From assembly GCA_005524015.1 (NCBI GenBank), contig SULG01000025.1, positions 1 through 40,235 on the forward strand: DNA of 40,235 nt, given 5' to 3'. Positions within the stretch are counted from its first letter, which is position 1. Each line of letters starts with the position of its first letter. Below the pieces are notes generated by a model. The model was not told where the DNA came from and made no database searches. It saw nothing but the letters and a program-made list of their open reading frames with translations. The position numbers were made by a program, and so were the translations under genes. Source of the DNA: Candidatus Jettenia ecosi (GTDB lineage Bacteria > Planctomycetota > Brocadiia > Brocadiales > Brocadiaceae). This document shows positions 1 to 7,935 of the stretch, in pieces.

Positions 1-4
1 ATTT

Positions 5-904
5 ATGTCCAATGCGCAGAATGCAAATCCAGGCAGTCAGGAGTATGCAATACCTGTCATAGAGATCGATGCCTATGCGCCGGCAAAAATGGCGGATAGA
101 GTAGGAATGATAGGGGTAGCGAAATCAAAGCTCAGTACCTTAACATTGCTTGCTCTCAGCATCCTTGCCGGTGTTTTTATTGCGTTAGGCACACAACTCG
201 CGATGCTTGTAACCCATACAGCAACTTCTAATTATGGTCTTAATCAGTTAGTAGGCGGGGCTGCTTTTACTATGGCCTTAATTTTAATCGTAATTGCCGG
301 CGCAGAGCTTTTTACGGGAAATTGCCTTATTGCAATGTCCTTTATGGCGCGGAAAATTACCGGCAGAGACCTTACGAGAAATCTCATTATTGCGTTTATT
401 GGCAATTTTATCGGCGCGCTAACCCTTGTGTTATGGATATACAATTCCGGACAATGGATGATAAACAATCATCTCTTAGGCGCTAAGATTGTTCTTGCTG
501 CCAACGATAAAGTAAATATACCGTTTAGCGCTGCTTTTGCAAGGGGCGTGCTTTGCAATGCCCTCGTATGCTTAGGCATCTGGCTCTCGTATAGTGGCAG
601 AAGTAATATGGATAAAATATTGGCGCTGCTATGGCCTATATCCTGTCTCATAGCATCCGGATTTGAGCATTGTGTTGTGAATATGTGGCTTATCCCTATG
701 GCGCTTGTTCTCAAGGGTAATGGCTCGGTGCTGGCTGCCGCCGAGAATATACAGGGGGGAAAATTGGACCTTTCAAACCTTACTTTTTTCAAAGGATTTT
801 TGATTGATAATATGATTCCTGTTGTTCTTGGAAATTTATTCGGCGGTATAGTTCTCGTTGCAGGTGTGTACTGGTTTATATACTTACGTCCATCAAAGAG
901 ATAA
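5..904 (+). CDS. Formate/nitrite transporter (FNT) family channel, first of a tandem pair
   Basis: A 299-residue polytopic inner-membrane protein of the FocA/NirC family, which passes small monovalent anions (formate, nitrite) as a pentamer. Family signatures visible are AELFTGN after the second helix, a conserved N-x6-GN stretch in the middle, and FEHCVVNMW, which carries the conserved pore histidine. About six hydrophobic segments follow a roughly 45-residue polar N-terminus with the sequence IEIDAYAP. The next gene begins with a very similar IDIDAYSP segment, so the first ATG is probably the true start even though any ribosome binding site lies outside the window. The stop is 19 bases before the next gene, so the two are co-transcribed. 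Nitrite is the likely substrate if this is an anammox organism, but formate cannot be excluded from sequence. Confidence 0.93.
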   Translation: MSNAQNANPGSQEYAIPVIEIDAYAPAKMADRVGMIGVAKSKLSTLTLLALSILAGVFIALGTQLAMLVTHTATSNYGLNQLVGGAAFTMALILIVIAGAELFTGNCLIAMSFMARKITGRDLTRNLIIAFIGNFIGALTLVLWIYNSGQWMINNHLLGAKIVLAANDKVNIPFSAAFARGVLCNALVCLGIWLSYSGRSNMDKILALLWPISCLIASGFEHCVVNMWLIPMALVLKGNGSVLAAAENIQGGKLDLSNLTFFKGFLIDNMIPVVLGNLFGGIVLVAGVYWFIYLRPSKR

Positions 905-923
905 GAGAAAAGGAGAACTAAGA

Positions 924-1844
924 ATGGCAGAAAATAATGTTCCGAAAGCTGTACAAATAATAGATATAGATGCATATTCACCCCCGCAGATTGCGACCCG
1001 CATCGATAAGGTTGCTGCTTTAAAGGCAAAATTGAGTTTCGCACAAACCCTTTTGCTGAGTATTTTAGCTGGAGTTTATATCGGTGTCGGCGCACAATTT
1101 GCCACATTAGTCATAAGTGATTCTACTTTGCACTTCGGACTGAATGCAGTAATAGCAGGTATTGTCTTCTCTCTTGGACTTATACTTGTAGTCATCGGTG
1201 GCGCAGAGCTTTTTACAGGAAACAGTCTGATGATTATGGGATACGTGAGCAAGAGGATTTCAACACGTGATTTGATGAATAACTGGATTATAGCGTATAC
1301 AGGGAATTTCATTGGTAGCCTTACCATGGTCTATTGGATGTACAATGCGCATCAATTTGAATTCTTTGATAATATGGTCGGCGCAAAGGCATTGCTCATC
1401 GCTCATACAAAAGTTAATTTACCGTTTAAAGCAGTCCTTGCCAGGGGCGTTCTTTGTAACGCTATGGTATGCCTTGCTGTTTGGCTCTGTTTTAGCGGTA
1501 GAAGCGTTGCAGATAAGGTGCTCTCCATTGTTTTCCCTATTGGTGGATTCGTTGCCAGCGGCTTTGAACACTGTGTCGCAAATATGTATTTTATTCCCAT
1601 AGGTGTGGTATTACGGAACAATGCTGCTGTCGTTGCTGCAGCCGAAAAGATGGCAGGAAAAACCCTGGATCTCTCTCAACTTACCTGGAAGGGGTTTTTT
1701 ATCAACAATCTTATTCCTGTTACTTTCGGAAATATCGTGGGTGGAGTTGTTCTGGTTGGTATCGTATTCTGGTTTGTTTATTTGCGGCCGCACATCAGTG
1801 TGTCTCTGAACGTTAAACAGGATTTTTTTGACGAAAATAAATAG
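924..1844 (+). CDS. Formate/nitrite transporter (FNT) family channel, second of the tandem pair
   Basis: A 306-residue FocA/NirC-type channel, clearly a paralogue of the gene just upstream. It shares the AELFTGN motif, the GNFIGSL segment and the FEHCVANMY histidine motif, and has six hydrophobic stretches. I chose the ATG at 924 because AGGAG lies just upstream at 911-915; the open frame extends further 5' but into the previous gene. The C-terminus has a short extra polar tail after the YLRP motif that ends its neighbour. A strong terminator follows at 1872-1918, so the two channels form a compact unit. Tandem duplication with divergence suggests different substrates or direction of transport, but nothing in the sequence decides which. 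Confidence 0.93.
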   Translation: MAENNVPKAVQIIDIDAYSPPQIATRIDKVAALKAKLSFAQTLLLSILAGVYIGVGAQFATLVISDSTLHFGLNAVIAGIVFSLGLILVVIGGAELFTGNSLMIMGYVSKRISTRDLMNNWIIAYTGNFIGSLTMVYWMYNAHQFEFFDNMVGAKALLIAHTKVNLPFKAVLARGVLCNAMVCLAVWLCFSGRSVADKVLSIVFPIGGFVASGFEHCVANMYFIPIGVVLRNNAAVVAAAEKMAGKTLDLSQLTWKGFFINNLIPVTFGNIVGGVVLVGIVFWFVYLRPHISVSLNVKQDFFDENK

Positions 1845-1871
1845 ATTCTTTTTGTGGTAATAATTATCTTG

Positions 1872-1918
1872 AAAAAATCCCGGTATAAAATAAACTATGC
1901 TTATACTGGGATTTTTTT
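1872..1918 (+). terminator. Rho-independent terminator after the FNT pair
   Basis: Seventeen bases at 1872-1888 (A6 then TCCCGG and TATAA) pair with 1901-1917, with one G-T wobble, around a 12-base loop, followed by a T run. The flanking A and T runs would let it work in both directions. Confidence 0.85.
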
Positions 1919-1971
1919 GAGGATACGCAGATGTTTTACTTTTCGCTGTCTACAGAGAATTTGGAGTTTAT

Positions 1972-2328
1972 GTGTTCCTTTCTGCATTGCTCATTACAGC
2001 ATTTGTATCTTTCGTAACATCTGCGGTAACGTATTTTTTTGCTAAAATAAAGATATTTTCCTGCGCACTTCTTTTGTTCTATGGATCGAACTTTTTCCTC
2101 TCTTTTTTCCTGCTTAACACCCACATTACCTTCTTTATTATCATCATAATACTTTTTCTTGCCTTTCCCATCATCTGTTTGCTAATCTTTGTTGTTGATA
2201 CGTACTATGCATTATTTTGTACAGATACCTCCTTTGTTCTCGTAATTGTCTGGTTACTCATGCCTCCATTTTTTATGATAAACCTTATTGTATATGCCTT
2301 TAGGATAATCCATGCCGGAAATGTATAA
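1972..2328 (+). CDS. Small hydrophobic membrane protein overlapping lpxB
   Basis: A 118-residue, almost wholly hydrophobic protein with about four membrane segments, rich in Phe, Ile and Leu. No family was recognised. The start is GTG at 1972 with GGAG at 1963-1966; no ATG or TTG exists in this frame between the upstream stop (1918-1920) and that GTG. Its last 17 bases overlap the start of lpxB, which suggests translational coupling and a role connected with the envelope, though that is inferred only from position. Its extreme hydrophobicity is partly a consequence of T-rich sequence, so a non-coding leader is the main alternative. The good ribosome binding site and the overlap favour a real gene. 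Confidence 0.55.
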   Translation: MFLSALLITAFVSFVTSAVTYFFAKIKIFSCALLLFYGSNFFLSFFLLNTHITFFIIIIILFLAFPIICLLIFVVDTYYALFCTDTSFVLVIVWLLMPPFFMINLIVYAFRIIHAGNV

Positions 2329-3472
2329 AAAAATATTCATGAGCGCCGGAGACTCATCAGGGGATATCCATGGCGCCAATCTTATGCGTTGCATGCTTGA
2401 GAAAGACCCGCATATAAAATTTTATGGACTTGGAAGAGAGAACATGAAGCATGCTGGTTTGCATTGCCTTCATGACATGTCTAAAAAGTCCTTAATGTGG
2501 CTCCATGTTTTGAAGGAGTTGTCAGCTTTTTTAAGGATGAAAAAGGACTGTATTCATTTTTTTAAAAAGGAAATACCGCAGGCAGTTATTCTGATTGATT
2601 ATTGCGGTTTCAACTTTCATCTGGCCAGGGCAGCTAAAAAGTGCAAGATTCCGGTAATTTATTATATTAGTCCACAGATCTGGGCGCATGGACCCTGGCG
2701 TGTAAAGAAGATGAAGAAGTTAGTAGACAAAGTAATAGTTATTTACCCTTTTGAGAAACAGTTTTATGAAAATGCAGGTATCTCTGCCACGTATGCAGGA
2801 CATCCTCTCTTTGATGAGATTTATAAATCAGGTGTTGATGAAAAAATCGTTTCGGAACTAAAAGAGCAATGGGGAGACAACATAATTTCCTTAATTCCCG
2901 GCAGCCGTAAGCAGGAAATTGTCCGGTTGTTGCCATTGTTATTACAATCTGCCCTCCAGATACAGCAAGCAATTCCTTCCGCACAATTTATCGTTTCTTG
3001 TAGCAATGAGCAGCATTTTGATCTCATACATGCCCTTGTAAAAGACTCTAAGATTTGTTGCAAGATTATCGTAGGAAACATCCATGAAATAATCAAGGCA
3101 TCCAAGCTTTGTATAGCAGGCGCAGGAACTGTCACATTACAAGTTGCTTACTACCTCAAGCCGATGATTATTGTTTATAAAATTTCTCCTTTCGCCTATT
3201 TTATCGCTAAGCCATTCCTGACTACTCCCTACATTGGGCTTGTAAATAAGCTCGCTAACAAGATGATCGTTCCGGAACTCCTTATGTACAGGGGGGACTA
3301 TACGTGGTTGGCGCATGAAGCAGTTCAACTCCTTCATAATACTCAAAAAAGAGAAGCTTGCATTCGTGATCTGTCCTTACTTATTCATGAAATTGCTAAG
3401 CCGGGCGCATCTGAGCATGCAGCAGATAGCATACTCAATCTTCTCAATTCTGAATTTCTGGCCAGATTGTAG
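2312..3472 (+). CDS. lpxB: Lipid-A-disaccharide synthase
   Basis: A 386-residue GT19 glycosyltransferase that joins UDP-2,3-diacylglucosamine and 2,3-diacylglucosamine-1-phosphate (lipid X) to form the lipid A disaccharide at the inner face of the inner membrane. The N-terminus has the family signature SAGDSSGDIHGA. Further hallmarks are YYISPQIWAHGPWR, VIYPFEKQFYENAG with AGHPL, and LIPGSRKQEI, followed by the GAGTVTLQ segment that binds the nucleotide sugar. The length is normal for the family. AGGA at 2302-2305 precedes the ATG. It overlaps a small membrane gene upstream. Its presence shows that this organism makes an LPS-type outer membrane. No other lpx gene lies nearby. Confidence 0.95.
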   Translation: MPEMYKKIFMSAGDSSGDIHGANLMRCMLEKDPHIKFYGLGRENMKHAGLHCLHDMSKKSLMWLHVLKELSAFLRMKKDCIHFFKKEIPQAVILIDYCGFNFHLARAAKKCKIPVIYYISPQIWAHGPWRVKKMKKLVDKVIVIYPFEKQFYENAGISATYAGHPLFDEIYKSGVDEKIVSELKEQWGDNIISLIPGSRKQEIVRLLPLLLQSALQIQQAIPSAQFIVSCSNEQHFDLIHALVKDSKICCKIIVGNIHEIIKASKLCIAGAGTVTLQVAYYLKPMIIVYKISPFAYFIAKPFLTTPYIGLVNKLANKMIVPELLMYRGDYTWLAHEAVQLLHNTQKREACIRDLSLLIHEIAKPGASEHAADSILNLLNSEFLARL

Positions 3473-3730
3473 AGATAATGTAAAGAGAAACACCCCTGGT
3501 TATTGTTCTCTCACCCGGTATTTGCATGAATCATGCATGGGCTGCCTTTAGCAGGAGAGGCGTAAAATCTTACGGTCCCTCTTCATTAAAAACAGAGCCG
3601 ATGTAGGGCGAGGCTTTAGCCTTGCGGAATGCAAACCTGATTTGGAAGTTGTCCAAAAAGGTTGTCTTTCCACAGTCATTGCGGGCAAGTCAAAGTCCAG
3701 AGCAAAAAAGAAGTAATAATCCCCCTTGAT

Positions 3731-3923
3731 CCCCCTTTAAAAAACTTGTCTTTACCCACAAGTCAGAGAGGTAAATTTGAGTATTGCGATAAGACTAAAC
3801 AGGGCGGCACGGACAAACCATGTCCCCGTATGTCTTGAACGGGAATCTTTTGTCCATGTTGTTCGAGTACACCCGTGGATAGGGAATATACCACACTGAC
3901 AAGCAGAGTTTATCAGCGCCACC
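3731..3923 (+). repeat. Dispersed repeat, copy A (inverted partner at 12049-12242)
   Basis: About 193 bases that match the reverse complement of 12049-12242 along nearly the whole length, by eye close to nine positions in ten. Recognisable anchors are GAGAGGTAAATTTGAGTATT, the GGCACGGACAAACCATG segment and GTGGATAGGGAATAT. The outer end carries a CCCCCTTTAAAAAA motif seen in other short repeats here. No coding capacity or transposase was seen. Confidence 0.85.
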
Positions 3924-4056
3924 CTTGACTAAAAAATAACTTGATGCATATGGGGTATCATCCCCCGGGTGTTTTTCCTGCATTCCCCCGTATTTTCTGC
4001 CATTTCTATTCTCCATTTATCATTCCCGAATGCTTCCCCGTTTTCACGAGGACAAG

Positions 4057-4113
4057 TTTATCGGGAATCCAGTACCATTCCTGTTTCTTCCTTATGCCGG
4101 GATTCCCGATAAG
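4057..4113. repeat. Inverted repeat, TTATCGGGAATCC type
   Basis: TTATCGGGAATCC near 4058-4070 is the exact reverse complement of GGATTCCCGATAA near 4100-4112, enclosing about 29 bases. It could fold as a hairpin. There is no T run, so a terminator role is doubtful; a dispersed palindromic repeat is more likely. Confidence 0.6.
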
Positions 4114-4215
4114 GACGTTCGGGAATAACAGGATGAACTATCGTAGATTATGCAAATCCAAAACTGGCGTATTTTCCCATAGCCAGATAGCCCCAATGGT
4201 AAATTACAGGGATGA

Positions 4216-5616
4216 TTACACAGCTTTTTGGAAGGTATTGCGATGGAGGTTGTGTTTTTGGAGGAGTCGCTGAAAGGAGCGACGCTCTTTTCCGGCAATT
4301 TTTGCCGCCTGGGTGATGTTTCCCTGATGTGCTGTTAGGATAATAGTTAAATAGGCCCGTTCAAAATCATTAATGGCAATGGATTTTGCCTCTTGAAAGG
4401 AACTGTAGTGTGATATGTTTTTCTGCTCATCATGTATCGGGAGATCTATATCAGTTGATTGAAGCTCCGGAGAAGATGATGTAATTACGGCGCGCAGAAT
4501 TACACCTTCCAGTTCACGAACATTTCCTGGCCAATGATATTGTAACAGTTTTCGCAGTCCATCGAAAGAGATTTGAGAAATGTTCCGCGCATGTTGGATT
4601 GCATACTTCATGAGAAAATGGGTAGCCAGAAGGGGAATGTCGTCTGTTCTCTCACGAAGAGGCGGCAAAGATAAGGAAAAGGCATTGATACGATAATAGA
4701 GGTCCTCACGGAAGCGTTTAGCCTCAACGCATTGTTTTAAATCCGAATTCGTGGCAGCAATGACTGAGACATCTGCAACTCTGTTTTTAGAAGAACCCAA
4801 AGGGCGATATTCCCGGTTCTGAAGAAAGCGCAGGAGTTTTATTTGAGCAGAATGACTCAGGGTATTAATCTCATCAAGGAGAAGGGTTCCTCCCTCAGCT
4901 TCTGCAATAAGGCCTCTTTCTGTAGAAGAGGCATCGGTAAACGCACCCTTGACATGCCCAAAAAGCTCATTTTCGAAGAGGTGGTTCGGCAAGGCGCCGC
5001 AGTTAACGGGGATGAATGGTTTCCCGCGGCGTGGACTGTTGTAATGGACTGCCCGGGCAAAGAGTTCCTTTCCGGTTCCCGTCTCACCAGAAATCAAGAC
5101 CGGTGTATCAGAATGGGCATACAGTGGAATTTTTCTGATCTCCCGTAAGAAAGATTCACTTTCACCGACTAATAATTCACGATTCAGTATTTCTTTTCCT
5201 CCCCTCATGCAATCATACATATTTGTACTATTTCTTTGGTGCAGGAGACGTTGGATGCGCAGGAGAAGATCAGTTTCCTTGAAAGGACATGATAGGAAGT
5301 CATCCACACCCTGGTGGAAAGATTGGAAGATTTCAGACGACGTATTCCATCCATTACAGAAGAGGCATACAACAGGGGCCTTGCCCCAGCTTTTCTTAAG
5401 AGAAAAAAGGGCTTCAGCAAAGGTATCTTTCGCGGGACGAAAGATAATAAGATCAGGAGAAAAAGTTGATGGTTCACGTGGAAATAGTGTAGTGGTCTGA
5501 AAATGAAATTGCTGAAGAAAAAGGGAACTTTGAATTAATTCCGAAAGCTGATTGCAGTTTTCCGTACAATAAGAAAATGGATTGTGGTCTATAATCAGGA
5601 TATTTTATTGTACCAT
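4216..5616 (-). CDS. Sigma-54-dependent response-regulator-like activator with degenerate receiver; in-frame stop at codon 4
   Basis: An NtrC-type enhancer-binding protein. Numbering from the ATG at 5616, residues 5-120 form a receiver-like domain, 150-385 the AAA+ domain and the C-terminus a Fis-type helix-turn-helix (ITQAAKIAGKERRSFQRLL). Walker A is GETGTGKE (177-184) and Walker B is TLLLDE (DE 248-249). The sigma-54 contact loop reads GAFTDA instead of GAFTGA. The phospho-acceptor position appears to be Arg60 (DLIIFRP), and the usual Lys is Cys (SCPF). The ATG has a good GGAG, but codon 4 is TAA (5605-5607). After it the frame is open, and no normal start codon occurs before GTG at 5307, which lies inside the receiver. 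The gene may be mutated, wrongly sequenced, read through, or started at a rare codon. Confidence 0.8.
5605..5607 (-). other. In-frame TAA at codon 4 of the sigma-54 activator
   Basis: On the minus strand the sequence runs GGAG, five bases, ATG GTA CAA TAA AAT ATC CTG ATT, then on through a receiver-type beta strand (NILIIDHN). Receiver proteins normally begin with a short Met/basic leader directly before such a strand, so the ATG looks like the ancestral start and the TAA an interruption. An AAA-to-TAA change would explain it. Confidence 0.7.
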
Positions 5617-6012
5617 ATATACTCCATTTCTAAAACAATATTACTCAACCAATAATTCAACTCCATGAGTGAGCATTTAGTTCTATCTGTGATAATTATT
5701 ACAGTCAAAAAATATACCAAAAGATAAAAATTTATACTGAATAGTAATTCATGCGCTTCTTTTGTGCGGAAACAAGCAAAAGTCTTCATAGAAATGTACG
5801 TCACATGAGCATAACAGATATTGAGATACTTTATCCTTGTTTTACATAAGCTCTTGTTAAACAAGCACATAATTAACAATACTTCTCAAATTTAAGCGTA
5901 TTTTTAAGAAAAAAGCACCGTCTTCATTGAAAAACATTGCTTGAGAAAAATATTTACCTCTGAAAGGGAAAATATCCCGTTATTAAATTATTTAAACACA
6001 ATAAATGTCCCG

Positions 6013-6044
6013 TGAGACAAAAGTGTCTTGAGACAGAAGTGTCT
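6013..6044. promoter_or_regulatory. Tandem 16-base palindromic units, candidate operator or enhancer
   Basis: TGAGACAAAAGTGTCT (6013-6028) is followed immediately by TGAGACAGAAGTGTCT (6029-6044). Each unit is an AGACA-N4-TGTCT dyad, and the junction forms another TGTCT-TG-AGACA dyad. Such spacing suits a dimeric regulator bound twice. It lies about 400 bases upstream of the sigma-54 activator and about 350 upstream of pyk. No sigma-54 promoter was recognised nearby, so the role is inference. Confidence 0.45.
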
Positions 6045-6270
6045 CATGATACAAAATCATCTTCCTTTCAACACCTTCAACCCTATCCACAAGTTGGGTA
6101 AAAATGATACGCGTAAAGCGCCATGTGAGGAGACAAAAGGTACATGAAATCCATCAGAGACATTCAAATTTTCTTTCTTATAAAACCCTTGAAATCCCCG
6201 TATCTTTGTTAGATAATTGTTTTGTTACATCTGTATAAATTGATTTTCTTTGCTTTATGAGATAAGTATA

Positions 6271-6340
6271 GATGCCTTTATGAGAATTATGGTATATCCT
6301 GGTTTCCTGTTGAGAAATTTTAATTCTATAGGGCAAACCT
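6271..6340 (+). repeat. Dispersed ~70-base repeat, copy 1 (direct partner at 16892-16966)
   Basis: The run CTTTATGAGAATTATGGTAT, then a CCTG-type segment, CTGTTGAG, AATTCT and TAGGGCAA is shared in the same order and orientation with 16892-16966, with scattered differences. It is non-coding and lies upstream of pyk. Confidence 0.75.
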
Positions 6341-6392
6341 TTAAGTTTGCTTTCTGCAAGACTAAAGCCTCGCCCTGCAAGGTTAGATTCTC

Positions 6393-7820
6393 ATGATAGA
6401 TTATTTTTCAAGAACAAAGATTGTATGCACTATTGGACCTGCTTGTAGCTCCACGTCCATGATTGAGGGTTTGATCCATGCGGGCATGGATGTTGCGCGG
6501 TTAAATTTCTCTCATGGAACTCTGCCGGAACATGAGGCCACTATTAAGAATATACGCCTCATTTCTCAGCAACTCAACAGGCCAATTGCTATCCTTCAAG
6601 ATCTATCAGGGCCAAAAGTTAGGATAAAATCCCTCTATAAAGATGCAATTACCTTGAACGCTAACGATATATTTACCCTTACCAGCAAGGACGTGGAAGG
6701 AAATGAAAAGATAGTATCAGTTACCTGTGCGTGTCTACCGGACATCGTTTTCCCTGATGATACTATCTTTCTCCGTGATGGCGAAATAGAATTAAGGGTC
6801 GTCAGTAAGAATAGTACGGATATTATCTGTCAGGTTATTGTCGGTGGTGTTTTGTCACCGGGAAAAGGAATTAACATACCCAAAAGGAGTCTGCCAATAC
6901 CTTCTCTTACGGAAAAAGATAAAAGCGATCTTGAATTCGGGATTGAGCACGATGTAGATTACATGGCTCTGTCATTTGTAAAAAACAAGGATGATATTCT
7001 TGAGCTTAAGGAAATTATACGCGAGAAAAACAAAGATATTCCCGTTATTGCTAAGATTGAAAAGCATGAAGCGCTGAATAATCTTGAGGATATTATAAAA
7101 ACTGCAGATGCTATTATGGTGGCCAGGGGAGATTTGGGCGTCGAAATACCGCTGGAACAGGTCCCTCTGGCTCAAAAGAGGATCATTCATCTGGCTAATT
7201 CTTACTGTAAGCCTGTTATTACCGCCACCCAAATGTTAGGCTCTATGGTCACAAATTATAGACCAACCCGCGCGGAGGTTACTGACGTAGCTAATGCTAT
7301 TTTTGATGGAAGCGATGCAGTTATGCTTTCCGAGGAAACAGCAAAAGGCCAATATCCCATCGCATCCGTTATTATGTTATCAAAAATTGCTAATGAAATA
7401 GAACCTGTTTTAGTGAGAAAAGAAAGCTTCGAGACATTACGGATGCCGGACAGTCCGATTACCGTACCCGATGCAATAAGTATTGCAACATGCCGGGTTT
7501 CCAATAATCTCAACACAAAAGTTATCATTACCGCTACACAGACAGGAAATACTGCGCGATTCATTTCTAAATACCGTCCCAAACAACTTATTCTTGCAGT
7601 AACCGCATCATTACATACCTATAGAAGACTTGCGCTCGTATGGGGAGTTACCCCTATCATTACGGAACCTATACAAAATACTGATGATATGATGAAAAAA
7701 AGCATAGAAGCCGCCAAACAAGCTGGCTATATCAAAGAGGGTGAAGTGATTGCCTTCACCGGTGGAGTTCCTATCTGGAAACCGGGCTCTACTAATTTGC
7801 TAAGGGTTTTTTACACCTGA
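6393..7820 (+). CDS. pyk: Pyruvate kinase
   Basis: A 475-residue enzyme that converts phosphoenolpyruvate and ADP to pyruvate and ATP at the end of glycolysis. The N-terminus TKIVCTIGPA and VARLNFSHG are classic. The active-site region reads VIAKIEKHEAL then MVARGDLGVEIP, with the catalytic Lys in AKIEK and metal-binding acidic residues. KPVITATQMLGSM replaces the usual ESM ending of that motif with GSM. The C-terminal regulatory domain with TGNTARFISKYRP and a final FTGGVP segment is complete, so length and architecture are normal. AAGG about ten bases upstream is a modest ribosome binding site. It stands alone, with a repeat-derived leader upstream and a convergent TPR gene downstream. Confidence 0.96.
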   Translation: MIDYFSRTKIVCTIGPACSSTSMIEGLIHAGMDVARLNFSHGTLPEHEATIKNIRLISQQLNRPIAILQDLSGPKVRIKSLYKDAITLNANDIFTLTSKDVEGNEKIVSVTCACLPDIVFPDDTIFLRDGEIELRVVSKNSTDIICQVIVGGVLSPGKGINIPKRSLPIPSLTEKDKSDLEFGIEHDVDYMALSFVKNKDDILELKEIIREKNKDIPVIAKIEKHEALNNLEDIIKTADAIMVARGDLGVEIPLEQVPLAQKRIIHLANSYCKPVITATQMLGSMVTNYRPTRAEVTDVANAIFDGSDAVMLSEETAKGQYPIASVIMLSKIANEIEPVLVRKESFETLRMPDSPITVPDAISIATCRVSNNLNTKVIITATQTGNTARFISKYRPKQLILAVTASLHTYRRLALVWGVTPIITEPIQNTDDMMKKSIEAAKQAGYIKEGEVIAFTGGVPIWKPGSTNLLRVFYT

Positions 7821-7935
7821 TTGTATTGGTATGGTTGCGTTTTATCTGAAATTCAGGAGGTTCTCACGCTGGAGTTTATCCTCGTAAAAGCGGGGGACAG
7901 AAGTGACTACTTCCTAATAGCTTAAGAGAAAATCT

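Larger units (their letters stand above)
3473..4215. other. Repeat-rich intergenic region without a convincing gene
   Basis: This stretch between lpxB and the sigma-54 activator holds only short open frames with no family resemblance. It contains a short copy of a GCGAGGCTTTAG-type repeat (about 3603-3640) that recurs inverted at 6337-6377, a ~193 bp repeat copy at 3731-3923, and an inverted repeat at 4058-4112. Confidence 0.6.
5617..6392. other. Long AT-rich intergenic region between the activator and pyk
   Basis: About 775 bases with no credible gene. It holds a pair of tandem 16-base palindromic units (6013-6044) and a repeat (6271-6340) shared with 16892-16966. It also holds a 40-base stretch directly before pyk that is an inverted version of part of 3603-3640. 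Confidence 0.6.

Noticed and set aside
469-1107. A 212-residue minus-strand open frame across the FNT pair
   Set aside because: It is antisense to two well-supported genes and shows no domain or ribosome binding site.
3941-4273. A 110-residue open frame in the repeat region upstream of the activator
   Set aside because: Most of it is palindromic repeat sequence, and the peptide has no recognisable character.
5595-5879. A 94-residue minus-strand open frame near the activator start
   Set aside because: It overlaps the activator start in another frame and is AT-rich, with no motif.
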